A DNA stretch of 64,000 nucleotides from contig NZ_WOAC01000006.1 of assembly GCF_009749525.1 (NCBI RefSeq), forward strand, positions 1 to 64,000, in the 5' to 3' direction. The notes under the pieces are model-generated. The model was not told the DNA's origin. It worked only from the letters and a program-made list of their open reading frames with translations, and did no database searches. Each line of letters begins with the position of its first letter. Within the stretch, counting starts at the first letter, position 1. The stretch comes from Mesorhizobium xinjiangense (GTDB lineage: Bacteria; Pseudomonadota; Alphaproteobacteria; Rhizobiales; Rhizobiaceae). Shown in pieces: positions 9,349 to 17,909 of this stretch. The position numbers and the translations under genes are program-made.

Positions 9349-10908
9349 TCAGGTCCGCCTGTAGAGCGTGTCGCCGACGACAAAGCCGTCGAGGCCGGTT
9401 TGTCTTGCGTAATCAGCGAGATCGGACAGCCGGTTGATGAATCCCTTGCCGTTGAAATTGAGCGACGTGTTGCACAGGACGCCATAGCCCGTGCGCTGCT
9501 TGAACGCGGCAAGCAAGGCGTGCATCGGCGGGTTTTCCTGCCGCGTCACCGTCTGGGAGCGCGCACTGCCGTCGACATGGGTGACGGCCGCCAGCGCGCC
9601 GGTCCTGACCCGTTGGAAATAGAGCATGTGCGGGCTCGGCCCGTGATTGTCGAACAGCCGGTCGTGCTCCTCATCCATCAGGATCGGCGCGATCGGGCGA
9701 AAGCCCTCGCGCTTTTTGATCGCGTTGAGGCGGGCATGGGTCTCGCTCGTAAAGGGCGCGGCGATCAGCGAGCGGTTGCCGAGCGCGCGCGGCCCGATCT
9801 CGTAGCGCCCCTGCACCCAGGCAAGCACGGCGCCGTTCGCCAGCATCTCGACGACCGCCGCGTCGTCGCGCTCCTGGCGGGCAAAGCCCGACAGATCGGC
9901 CTCGTCGATGATGAACTCTTCGCCGGCATAGACGCTCCAGTCGAGCTTGGCATTGCCGATCAGGTGAAACTGGGCGTCCGCCGCCGTGCCAATCGCCGAG
10001 CCGGAATCATTGGCGCAAGGCTGCACGAAGACATCCTCGAACAGCCCGCATTCCGTCCAGGCGCTGTTCCAGTCGCAATTCAGCCCGCAGCCGCCGGAAA
10101 CGAGCAACGGCAGCTTTTCGTTCACAACGGTGCGTGCGAAACCGCAGAAGCGCTCGAACATGGCCTCCTGGAACCTGCGCGCGAAATCATGGAAGGCAGG
10201 ATTGTCGAGACCGATATTGAAGAACGGATCGTCGCGGAAATCGGCCTTGGAATGCGGTGCCTTGCGCGCGTCCCAGTCAAACAGGCGCTCCGCCAGGGCA
10301 CGTTCGGCGCCATTCATCGGCCCGGCCGTTCCCAGCCCCGCCAGCGCCATCAGCTTGCCGGCGTCTTCGCGCCGCATCTTGCGGGCATCGGCCGGATAGG
10401 TCGGATCGGCCAGGCCGTAGACAAAGCCGTATTTGTGGCCCGGCCCGCTCATCGGCGTGCCAAGGCATTCGATCGTCAGATCGGCGCCGATGCGGTAGAA
10501 ATGGCCGAGCACGCCTTCCCACACCAGCGCGTAGACCGGCCGGCCCTGCTCGAAGGGCGACATGGCGTAGCTGCCGATCAGGTGGGAGCGCTCGTGCGAG
10601 GACGAGAAGTAGTGCGCGTCGCGGCCCATATAGCGCTGCGGCCGCGAAACGATCGTGTCGGGCCCGAGACCGAAATAGCCCGCGCCGATCGGATCGGCCA
10701 TGGGCCGGAAGGAGCGCATCCAGCCCGATTCGGCCACCACGTCGGGCGGACCGTCCAGAAGCGACAGGCCGTGCAGGATCAGTTCGGGCGAAGCCGGCGC
10801 ATAGCGCGGGCCGGAATCCTTTTCCGCTTCGACCGAGTAGGCCAGCCGCCCATCCTCGACGACGGCGACATGGCCGTCATGGCCCGGCTTGTAGGCGAGA
10901 ATTCGCAT
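9349..10908 (-). CDS. Carbamoyltransferase, NodU/CmcH family
   Basis: A 519-residue O-carbamoyltransferase. The N-terminal ASKHA-like domain begins MRILAYKPGHDGHVAVVEDG. SHERSHLIGS (His105/His109) fits the HxxxH metal site of the family. The C-terminal Carbam_trans_C domain holds EIGPRALGNRSLIA, REGFRPIAPI, THVDGSARSQTV and GVLCNTSLNFNGKG. Relatives (NodU, TobZ, CmcH) carbamoylate sugars or antibiotics using carbamoyl phosphate and ATP. It converges on the deacetylase gene with a 4-bp gap and is divergent from the histidine phosphatase. Inferred role: carbamoylation of the glycan made by this locus. No nod genes are visible, so NodU proper is unlikely. Confidence 0.9.
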   Translation of the reverse strand: MRILAYKPGHDGHVAVVEDGRLAYSVEAEKDSGPRYAPASPELILHGLSLLDGPPDVVAESGWMRSFRPMADPIGAGYFGLGPDTIVSRPQRYMGRDAHYFSSSHERSHLIGSYAMSPFEQGRPVYALVWEGVLGHFYRIGADLTIECLGTPMSGPGHKYGFVYGLADPTYPADARKMRREDAGKLMALAGLGTAGPMNGAERALAERLFDWDARKAPHSKADFRDDPFFNIGLDNPAFHDFARRFQEAMFERFCGFARTVVNEKLPLLVSGGCGLNCDWNSAWTECGLFEDVFVQPCANDSGSAIGTAADAQFHLIGNAKLDWSVYAGEEFIIDEADLSGFARQERDDAAVVEMLANGAVLAWVQGRYEIGPRALGNRSLIAAPFTSETHARLNAIKKREGFRPIAPILMDEEHDRLFDNHGPSPHMLYFQRVRTGALAAVTHVDGSARSQTVTRQENPPMHALLAAFKQRTGYGVLCNTSLNFNGKGFINRLSDLADYARQTGLDGFVVGDTLYRRT

Positions 10909-10997
10909 GCCTTCTCCTAAGACGGTGGCAACGCCGCGTGATTTATCGTGTCACCGGCGCATTGGCTACCGCCCAAAAAGGCATAAAAGGGGCAGCA

Positions 10998-11069
10998 ATG
11001 TCTGCATTGAAACGGATGATGCGCGCCCTGACCTGCAAATACCGCAGTGGAAATGGAATGGATGGATAA
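10998..11069 (+). CDS. Possible 23-residue leader peptide before the phosphatase gene
   Basis: A short open frame starting MSALKRMMRALTCK is preceded by a strong ribosome-binding site, AAAAGGGG at 10986-10993. It ends at TAA 11067-11069, overlapping the start region of the histidine phosphatase (GTG 11047, ATG 11053 or ATG 11062), which has no clear ribosome-binding site of its own. The layout suggests an upstream frame that couples translation. It is basic and does not resemble a known leader. It may be non-coding. Confidence 0.35.
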   Translation: MSALKRMMRALTCKYRSGNGMDG

Positions 11070-11706
11070 GTCCCTGCAGCCACCCAGCCCGCGACTCACC
11101 GCCGTCGCGCCTTTCTACGCGCTGCGGCACGGCGAAACGGAATGGAATCGGCAGGGCCGGTTTCAGGGCCATTGCGATATACCGATCAACGCGAGCGGGC
11201 GCCGCCAGGCGGCCGAGGCTGCCAAAACGCTCGCCGGTCTGCTTGCCGCCGACCGGGCCGCGCGCCGGCGCGTCGTCGTCCTGTCGTCGCCCTTGCGCCG
11301 GGCCGTCGAAACGGCCGAGGAGATCTGCCGCCAAACCGGTGTTCCTGCGGAGATGCTGCGCACAGACGAGCGGCTGCGTGAAATCGCGTTCGGAGCCTGG
11401 GAGGGGCTGACGACGCTGGAGGTCAAGGCGCGGTTTCCGCAGGAGCGCCGCGCGCGCAAGCAGGACCGCTGGGCCTTCGCGCCGCCTGGCGGCCAGAGCC
11501 ATGCCGACGCGGCCGACGCCATGCGCGGCCTTCTGCGCGACCTGCCGTCCGACGGCCTGCCGATCCTGGTTACACATTCCGGCAATATTCGCACGCTCTA
11601 TTACCTCCTGGCGGGATATGGGGGCAACGCTTCGGCCGTTCTGCCGGTTCCGCACGGCTCGGTCCTGGGCTGGGACGGACGGCGGCTCGAATGGATATCG
11701 CAATAA
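11047..11706 (+). CDS. Histidine phosphatase family protein
   Basis: A 219-residue phosphoglycerate-mutase-like phosphatase. The catalytic motif YALRHGETEWNRQGRFQGH gives the phospho-accepting histidine near residue 28. SSPLRRAVETAEEI supplies the second arginine, LREIAFGAWEGL carries the acidic residue, and PILVTHSGNIR holds the second catalytic histidine. Substrate could be a sugar phosphate or another small phosphoester. GTG 11047 gives the longest form; ATG 11053 or 11062 are alternatives, and the overlap with the upstream short frame favours 11062. It lies between the carbamoyltransferase and ABC importer genes, so a role in the same pathway is plausible but unproven. Confidence 0.88.
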   Translation: MEMEWMDKSLQPPSPRLTAVAPFYALRHGETEWNRQGRFQGHCDIPINASGRRQAAEAAKTLAGLLAADRAARRRVVVLSSPLRRAVETAEEICRQTGVPAEMLRTDERLREIAFGAWEGLTTLEVKARFPQERRARKQDRWAFAPPGGQSHADAADAMRGLLRDLPSDGLPILVTHSGNIRTLYYLLAGYGGNASAVLPVPHGSVLGWDGRRLEWISQ

Positions 11707-11750
11707 AGCCGGCCGCTGCATGCATCCCATTGCAAGCGAAAGGAGAATCC

Positions 11751-11840
11751 ATGGCCGGAGAGCGGCGGGCCGGACATCGGCAAGACATATGGCGCAATGC
11801 ACTGATTCCCCTTGTTGCCGCCTTGAGCGGCGCCATGTAA
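11751..11840 (+). CDS. Putative 29-residue small protein
   Basis: A small open frame beginning MAGERRAGHRQDIWR and ending in a hydrophobic NALIPLVAALSGAM segment. It has an excellent ribosome-binding site, AAAGGAG at 11739-11745, with five to six bases of spacing. The basic N-terminus plus short apolar C-terminus suggests a membrane-associated miniprotein. It sits 35 bp before the ABC ATPase gene and could act as a leader or transporter-associated peptide. I recognise no homologue. Support is the ribosome-binding site and position only. Confidence 0.4.
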   Translation: MAGERRAGHRQDIWRNALIPLVAALSGAM

Positions 11841-11875
11841 CGTGACCGAAAAACACGGACAGGGAACACATTCAG

Positions 11876-13828
11876 GTGTCCATAGGGGAACGGGAGCGAG
11901 ATGCAGCCGCGGCGCGGCGCGCCGCGCAGGCGCGCGACCTCCTGCGCCTCGAGGATCTGCATATCAATATCCGCCTTCAGCGCGGCAGCATCGACGTACT
12001 CAAGGGCGTGAGCTTTCGCATTCCCGCCGGCAAGACGGTTGCGCTGGTCGGCGAATCCGGTTCCGGCAAGACGATCGCCGCCCAGGCGATCCTGGGCATC
12101 CTGCCCAATGTCGCGAAAATCACTCGCGGCCGCATCCTGTTTCGTCCGCCCGATATGGATGGAGGCGAATTCGACCATGCCGCCGAACCGTCCGACGGGC
12201 CCTATATGCGGGCGATGCGCGGCGGCGCGATCTCGATGATCTTTCAAGAGCCGATGACCTCGTTGTCGCCGCTGCACCGCGTCGGGCATCAGGTCCAGGA
12301 AGCGCTGACGCTGCACCGGGCCAGCAGCGGACGCGAAGCCTATGAGGTGACCGTGGACATGCTGCGCATGGTCGGTTTCCCGGACCCGAAAAAGGCCTAT
12401 GCCATGTACCCGATCGAGCTGTCGGGCGGCATGCGCCAAAGAGCGATGATCGCCATGGCGGCGATCTGCCACCCGGCACTGCTGATCGCCGACGAGCCGA
12501 CCACGGCGCTCGACGTGACCATCCAGGCCCAGGTCCTGGCCCTGTTGAAGGACCTGCAGGAACATCTGTCGATGTCCCTGCTGCTGATCACGCATGATTT
12601 CGGCATCGTCGCCAATATGGCCGACGAAATCGTCGTTCTTTATCATGGCGAGGTCATGGAGGCGGGCAATCGCGAGGATATCTTCCGCCGCACCGGCCAC
12701 GCCTACACCAAGGCCCTGATGCGGGCCGTGCCCAGCCTCGATCTGCAGCCCGGCGAGCGATTGCGCGGATTATGGGAGATCGACCGCCCGGTGCCCGACA
12801 TGATGAAACGCCGTGCCGAGGCGAGGCCCCGGCCCGCCGGACCGATCCTGCGCGTCGAAGGGCTGACGAAGACATTCAACGTGCGCGGCAAGACACTGTT
12901 TTCGAAAGCAGGCAAACCGTTCACTGCGGTCGACGATGTCAGTTTCGACATCCGGCCGGGGGAGTGCTTCGGCATCGTCGGCGAAAGCGGGTCTGGCAAA
13001 ACGACGCTGAGCAAGCTGATCCTGCGCGCCCTCGACCCTGATCGCGGCGCGATCTTGTTCGACGACGGCGAAGGCCTGCGCGATGTCGTGGAGTTCGATT
13101 CGAAGGAACTCTTCGACTATCGAAAGCGTGCCCAGATGGTCTTCCAGGACCCCTTCGGATCGCTCAATCCGCGCGCCACGGTGCTCAACATCCTGACCGA
13201 ACCGCTCGAGATCCACGAGGCTTGCAGGGGTGCGCAAGCCCGCCAGATCGCCGAGGAGCTGGTGCGCCTGGTGGGGCTTCAGCCAACCAGCCTCAACCGC
13301 TTCCCACACAGTTTTTCCGGCGGTCAGCGCCAGCGCATCGGAATCGCAAGGGCGCTCGCCCTGTCGCCGAGCATACTGGTGTGTGACGAGCCGGTCTCGG
13401 CTCTCGACGTCTCGGTGCAGGCCCAGATCCTCAACCTGCTGAAGAAGCTGCAGGCCGAGCTCAAGCTGACCAGCATCTTCATCTCGCACAATCTGGCGGT
13501 GATCAAATATATGGCCGACCGCATCGCCGTCATGCGCCGCGGGCGCATCGTCGAACTGGCGACGGCCGCGGAACTGTTTTGCAACCCCAGCCATCCCTAC
13601 ACGCGGCAGCTTCTCGAGGCCGTGCCGCATGCCGATCTCGACCATCCGCTTCCCTTCGATCATTTCGATTTCAAGCGCGGCGAAGCCGTACCCGACCTTG
13701 AGCTGGGTTGGGATTCAATGTTCCGGACGCCGGGGGAAGGCTCCGACCGTCTCGCCCTGCGGCCCATATCTGATAGTCACTTCGTGCTGACGCGCCAGTC
13801 GGCAGAACTCAGGAGTCTCGCATCATGA
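11876..13828 (+). CDS. ABC transporter ATP-binding protein, fused double ATPase (YejF-like)
   Basis: A 650-residue protein with two complete nucleotide-binding domains that power an oligopeptide-class importer. Domain 1 has Walker A GESGSGKT near residue 60 and signature LSGGMRQRAMIA. Domain 2 has Walker A GESGSGKTTLSK near residue 370, signature FSGGQRQRIGIARAL, and Walker B ILVCDEPVSALD. An oligopeptide-type C-terminal extension follows each. It starts at GTG 11876; no nearby ATG fits. Its stop overlaps the binding-protein ATG (ATGA, 13825). Gene order ATPase, binding protein, permease, permease matches YejF-A-B-E type content but not the usual order. Confidence 0.92.
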   Translation: MSIGERERDAAAARRAAQARDLLRLEDLHINIRLQRGSIDVLKGVSFRIPAGKTVALVGESGSGKTIAAQAILGILPNVAKITRGRILFRPPDMDGGEFDHAAEPSDGPYMRAMRGGAISMIFQEPMTSLSPLHRVGHQVQEALTLHRASSGREAYEVTVDMLRMVGFPDPKKAYAMYPIELSGGMRQRAMIAMAAICHPALLIADEPTTALDVTIQAQVLALLKDLQEHLSMSLLLITHDFGIVANMADEIVVLYHGEVMEAGNREDIFRRTGHAYTKALMRAVPSLDLQPGERLRGLWEIDRPVPDMMKRRAEARPRPAGPILRVEGLTKTFNVRGKTLFSKAGKPFTAVDDVSFDIRPGECFGIVGESGSGKTTLSKLILRALDPDRGAILFDDGEGLRDVVEFDSKELFDYRKRAQMVFQDPFGSLNPRATVLNILTEPLEIHEACRGAQARQIAEELVRLVGLQPTSLNRFPHSFSGGQRQRIGIARALALSPSILVCDEPVSALDVSVQAQILNLLKKLQAELKLTSIFISHNLAVIKYMADRIAVMRRGRIVELATAAELFCNPSHPYTRQLLEAVPHADLDHPLPFDHFDFKRGEAVPDLELGWDSMFRTPGEGSDRLALRPISDSHFVLTRQSAELRSLAS

Positions 13829-15732
13829 CCCGCCTTCGTCACCACTTCCCGCTCCGGTTCCTGGCGGTGTTCACGTGGCTCGCCTTTTCTGTTTCCGCGG
13901 TTTTCGCCGCCGAACCGCCGGACATCAGCGCCGCCGTCGAGAAGGGAGACCTGCCGACCATGGATCAGCGGCTGCCGGCAAACCCACGCGTCATCGACAC
14001 GTCCAGTCTTGGGCGCTCGCCGGGCAGCTACGGCGGGGTGCTCGACATCTTGATGTCCAACCCCAAGGACATCCGCATGATGACGGTCTACAGCTATGCA
14101 CGTCTCGTCGCCTTCGACCGGGACTACACGCTGGTGCCCGACATTCTCGAGGACTTCACGGTCGAGGATGACCGCATCTTCACCCTGACCTTGCGCGAGG
14201 GACACAAATGGTCGGACGGCGCACCCTTCACCGCCGAGGATTTCCGGTACTACTGGGAGGACGTCGCACTCAATGAAGAGTTGTCGCGCGGCGGACCGGG
14301 GCAAGAAATGGTCGTCGACGGCGAGTTGCCGAAATTCGAGGTGATCGACGAGAGAACGGTGCGTTACAGCTGGTCGAAGCCCAATCCGCTCTTCCTGCCC
14401 TCTCTCGCCGGCGCAAGCCCCAACTACATTTTCCTGCCGGCGCATTACATGCGCCAATTCCACAAGAAGTATGCCGATCCGGCGCAGCTTGAAAAAGAGG
14501 TCAAGCAGCGCGACATGCGCGACTGGGTTGCGCTGCACACAGTCCTGGCACGGCAATATCGGCCCGAAAACCCCGACCTGCCGACGCTCGAACCGTGGGC
14601 CAACACCACCCCGCCGCCCGCCGAGCAGTTCGTATTCAAGCGCAACCCCTTCTTCCACCGCGTCGACCAGAACGGCATGCAGCTGCCCTACATCGGCACG
14701 GTAAACATGCGCATCAGTTCCGAGGACCTGATCGCCGCCAAGACCGGCAGCGGCGACAGCGATCTGCAGGCGCGCTATCTGCGCTTCGACGACTACACCT
14801 TCCTCAAGAACGCCGAAAAGACGCACCCCATTCGCGTCGCATTGTGGAAGGAGGGCACCGGTTCGCGCCTCGCCCTGATCCCCAATTTGAACACGTCCGA
14901 CGAAGGCTGGCGCAAGGTGCTGCAGGATCCGCGCGTGCGCAGAGCCTTGTCGCTTGCCATCAACAGGGCAGAGATCAACCAGCAGTTCTTTTTCGGCCTG
15001 GCCAAGGAAAGCGCCGACACGGTGCTGCCGGAATCGCCGCTCTACCGCCCGGAACTTTCCGCGGCCTATGCCAGCCACGACCCCGAAAAGGCAAATGCGC
15101 TGCTCGACGAGGCGGGCCTGAAACGTGGTCCCGACGGGATGCGGCGCTTGCCCGATGGACGCCCCGCGGAGATCATCGTGGAGTATTCCGGCGGCGGGGA
15201 GGACAGCGACATTCTCGAGCTCATCCAGGATCACTGGCGCGACGTTGGCATCAAGCTCTACCAGCGCGGCATCAGCCGGGATAACCTGCGCCGCCGCTTC
15301 CTGTCAGGCGAAACGGTGATGTCGGTGTGGAACGGCCTGACGGTCGGTCTGGCGACGCCCGATCTGTCGCCGGAGGAACTGGCCCCCGTCTCCTCGGTGC
15401 AAGGTCAGTGGCCGATCTGGGGACAACTCACCGAGACCATGGGCCAGGCCGGCGAGGAACCCGATTTGCCGGAGGTCAAGAAGCTCATGGATCTTTACAA
15501 GGCCTGGCGCACGTCGGCATCTGACGAGGAACGCACCCGCATCTGGAGCGAAATGCTTGCCATACATGCCGACCAGATCTTCACCATCGGCACGGTGAAC
15601 GAAGTCATGCAGCCCGTGGTGCGACATGCCAAACTTCAAAACGTACCCGAAAGCGGAATCTATACTTTCCTGCCGACGGCCTATTTCGGCATCTACAGTA
15701 TGGACACGTTCTGGTTTGCGCAAGGCGAGTGA
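13825..15732 (+). CDS. ABC transporter substrate-binding protein (SBP_bac_5 family)
   Basis: A 635-residue periplasmic binding protein with a Sec signal peptide of about 28 residues: basic start, hydrophobic FLAVFTWLAFSVSAVF, cleavage near AFA-like VFAAEP. The mature protein has the extended-cleft family-5 fold, seen in LREGHKWSDGAPFTAEDFRYYWEDV (long motif at residues 128-152) and the C-terminal PDGRPAEIIVEY region. Family 5 proteins bind peptides, opines, oligosaccharides or antibiotics. Its length is closer to YejA-type than DppA-type proteins. In a glycan locus the ligand could be a peptide or glycan fragment. Ligand unknown. Confidence 0.9.
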   Translation: MTRLRHHFPLRFLAVFTWLAFSVSAVFAAEPPDISAAVEKGDLPTMDQRLPANPRVIDTSSLGRSPGSYGGVLDILMSNPKDIRMMTVYSYARLVAFDRDYTLVPDILEDFTVEDDRIFTLTLREGHKWSDGAPFTAEDFRYYWEDVALNEELSRGGPGQEMVVDGELPKFEVIDERTVRYSWSKPNPLFLPSLAGASPNYIFLPAHYMRQFHKKYADPAQLEKEVKQRDMRDWVALHTVLARQYRPENPDLPTLEPWANTTPPPAEQFVFKRNPFFHRVDQNGMQLPYIGTVNMRISSEDLIAAKTGSGDSDLQARYLRFDDYTFLKNAEKTHPIRVALWKEGTGSRLALIPNLNTSDEGWRKVLQDPRVRRALSLAINRAEINQQFFFGLAKESADTVLPESPLYRPELSAAYASHDPEKANALLDEAGLKRGPDGMRRLPDGRPAEIIVEYSGGGEDSDILELIQDHWRDVGIKLYQRGISRDNLRRRFLSGETVMSVWNGLTVGLATPDLSPEELAPVSSVQGQWPIWGQLTETMGQAGEEPDLPEVKKLMDLYKAWRTSASDEERTRIWSEMLAIHADQIFTIGTVNEVMQPVVRHAKLQNVPESGIYTFLPTAYFGIYSMDTFWFAQGE

Positions 15733-15738
15733 GGCCGG

Positions 15739-16737
15739 ATGCTGATCTACATCGTCAAGCGGCTCTTGACGGCCATTCCGACGCTGTTGCTGATCAGCCT
15801 GCTCGTCTTCTTCATCATCGAGTTGCCGCCGGGGGACTATTTCGAGAACTACATCGCCGAGCTTCAGGCGATGGGAGAAACGGTCGACCCGCATAAGATC
15901 GCCTATCTCAAGGCGGAATACGGCTTCGACCAGCCAATGATCGTGCGCTACCTGAACTGGGTCGGCGGCATGTTGCACGGAGATTTCGGCTATTCCTTCG
16001 AGTACGAGTTGCCCGTGACGGATGTCGTGGGCAACCGTCTCTTCCTCACCATCTTCGTTTCGCTCGTGACGATCATCTTTACCTGGCTGATCGCCTTTCC
16101 TATCGGCATCTATTCGGCCACCCACCAATATTCCTGGGGCGATTACGGGCTGACCTTCCTCGGGCTCCTGGGGCTGGCCACGCCCAACTTCCTGCTCGCG
16201 CTGATCCTTATGTACCTGGCCAATATCTGGTTCGGCACCTCGATCGGCCATCTCATGGATGCCCAATATCTCGACCAGCCGATGAGCTGGGCGAAATTCA
16301 GGTCGATCTCGGAGCACATGGTCATTCCGGTGATCGTGATCGGCACAGCCGGCACGGCCGGCATGATCCGCCGCCTCAGGGCCAACCTGCTCGACGAACT
16401 TCACAAGCAATATGTGATCACGGCCCGCGCCAAGGGCGTGCCGCCGTTTCGCGCGCTGGTCAAATATCCGCTGCGCATGTCGCTGAATTTCTTCATCGCC
16501 GACATCGGCAGCATTCTGCCGGCCGTCATATCGGGCGCCGAGGTCGTGGCGATCGTGCTGTCGCTGGAAACGACGGGGCCGCTCCTCATCCGCGCCCTGC
16601 AGAGCCAGGACATGTATCTGGCGGGCTCGTTCCTGATGTTCCTCGCCGCCCTCACGGTCGCCGGGGTGCTGATCTCCGACATCGCGCTGGCCATCCTCGA
16701 TCCGCGCATCCGTCTTTCGGGAGGCGTGCGGCGATGA
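15739..16737 (+). CDS. ABC transporter permease (DppB/YejB type)
   Basis: A 332-residue inner-membrane permease. The first membrane helix is within residues 10-30, followed by a periplasmic loop and five further helices. The EAA-like coupling motif lies around ITARAKGVPPFRALVKYPLRM. It begins six bases after the binding-protein stop and ends with a four-base overlap with the second permease. It forms half of the translocation pore of the importer. Substrate is unknown. Confidence 0.92.
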   Translation: MLIYIVKRLLTAIPTLLLISLLVFFIIELPPGDYFENYIAELQAMGETVDPHKIAYLKAEYGFDQPMIVRYLNWVGGMLHGDFGYSFEYELPVTDVVGNRLFLTIFVSLVTIIFTWLIAFPIGIYSATHQYSWGDYGLTFLGLLGLATPNFLLALILMYLANIWFGTSIGHLMDAQYLDQPMSWAKFRSISEHMVIPVIVIGTAGTAGMIRRLRANLLDELHKQYVITARAKGVPPFRALVKYPLRMSLNFFIADIGSILPAVISGAEVVAIVLSLETTGPLLIRALQSQDMYLAGSFLMFLAALTVAGVLISDIALAILDPRIRLSGGVRR

Positions 16738-17909
16738 ACTCTCCCCTGCCCGGCGATGGCGAGACGATCGGCCACTTCGTCTCGCCGGCGAAATTCGATC
16801 CGCAGGCGGTCGAGAAGCTGACGCCCGAGCAGGAAAAGATCTATCTCGCCTCACAATGGCGGTTGATGTGGTGGAAGTTCCGCGCCCATCGCGTCGCTGT
16901 CTATTCGGCTGTCCTTCTCGGCCTGCTCTATCTGTCCATACCCTTCGCCGAGTTCCTGGCGCCATACGGGCTCAACCAGCGCTTCGTCGATCAGATCTAT
17001 GCGCCGCCGCAATCGGTCCACCTGTTTCACGAGGGTCGCTTCGTCGGCCCGTTTGTCTACGCACGCAGCTACACCCTCAACATGGAGACGCTGCAGCGCG
17101 AGTATCAGGTCGACACGACCTCGATTCACCGCATCGGCCTGTTCTGCAAGGGAGAGCCTTATCGCCTTCTCGGCCTTGTCGAGAGCAACAGGCACCTGTT
17201 TTGCGCCAGGGACGACGGCACGGCCTTCCTGCTGGGAACCGACCGGCTGGGCCGCGACATGCTTTCGCGCATCATTTACGGCACCCGCATATCGCTCACC
17301 ATCGGCCTGATGGGCATCCTGATCAGCTTCGTTCTGGGTATTTCGATCGGTGGCGCGGCCGGCTATTTCGGCGGCTGGGTCGACAATGTCGCCCAGCGCA
17401 TCATCGAGGTGCTGCAAAGCCTGCCGAGCATTCCGCTGTGGCTGGCGCTGGCGGCGATCATGCCGGTGACGTGGAGCCCGCTCGTCGTCTATTTCGGCAT
17501 CACCATCATTCTCGGCCTTATCGATTGGACGGGGCTGGCCCGCGCCGTGCGTTCCAAGCTTCTTGCGCTGCGAGAGGAAGATTATGTGCGCGCCGCCGAG
17601 CTGATGGGCGCCCGCCCGCCGCGCATCATCTTCCGCCACCTGATCCCCGGTTTCATGAGCCACCTGATCGCCTCGGCGACGATCACCATTCCCTCGATGA
17701 TCCTGGGCGAGACGGCGCTGAGCTTTCTCGGGCTCGGCCTGCGCCCGCCGATCACGAGTTGGGGCGTTTTGCTCAATGAAGCGCAGAACATCAACGCCGT
17801 GGCGCTTTACCCCTGGCTGATCATCCCGGTGGTGCCGGTCGTGCTTGTCATCCTGGCATTCAACTTCATGGGCGACGGCCTGCGCGACGCGGCCGACCCT
17901 TATCGCTGA
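16734..17909 (+). CDS. ABC transporter permease (DppC/YejE type)
   Basis: A 391-residue permease, longer than typical DppC (about 300). After the first membrane helix (around residues 55-75) comes a roughly 100-residue periplasmic insertion, then the core of five helices. The motif FLLGTDRLGRDMLSRIIYGT and the coupling motif YVRAAELMGARPPRIIFRHL are typical. The start overlaps the preceding stop by four bases. Its 3' end overlaps the convergent glycosyltransferase gene by 10 bp. A periplasmic insertion of this kind is known in YejE-like permeases. Confidence 0.92.
   Translation: MNSPLPGDGETIGHFVSPAKFDPQAVEKLTPEQEKIYLASQWRLMWWKFRAHRVAVYSAVLLGLLYLSIPFAEFLAPYGLNQRFVDQIYAPPQSVHLFHEGRFVGPFVYARSYTLNMETLQREYQVDTTSIHRIGLFCKGEPYRLLGLVESNRHLFCARDDGTAFLLGTDRLGRDMLSRIIYGTRISLTIGLMGILISFVLGISIGGAAGYFGGWVDNVAQRIIEVLQSLPSIPLWLALAAIMPVTWSPLVVYFGITIILGLIDWTGLARAVRSKLLALREEDYVRAAELMGARPPRIIFRHLIPGFMSHLIASATITIPSMILGETALSFLGLGLRPPITSWGVLLNEAQNINAVALYPWLIIPVVPVVLVILAFNFMGDGLRDAADPYR

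Noticed and set aside
9349-10908. Carbamoyltransferase as a nodulation gene (nodU)
   Set aside because: No nodABC, nod box or symbiosis genes are in the window. The same family also tailors antibiotics and surface sugars.
9139-10920. A 593-codon plus-strand open frame opposite the carbamoyltransferase
   Set aside because: It is a GC-rich shadow frame; the minus-strand product has complete carbamoyltransferase motifs.
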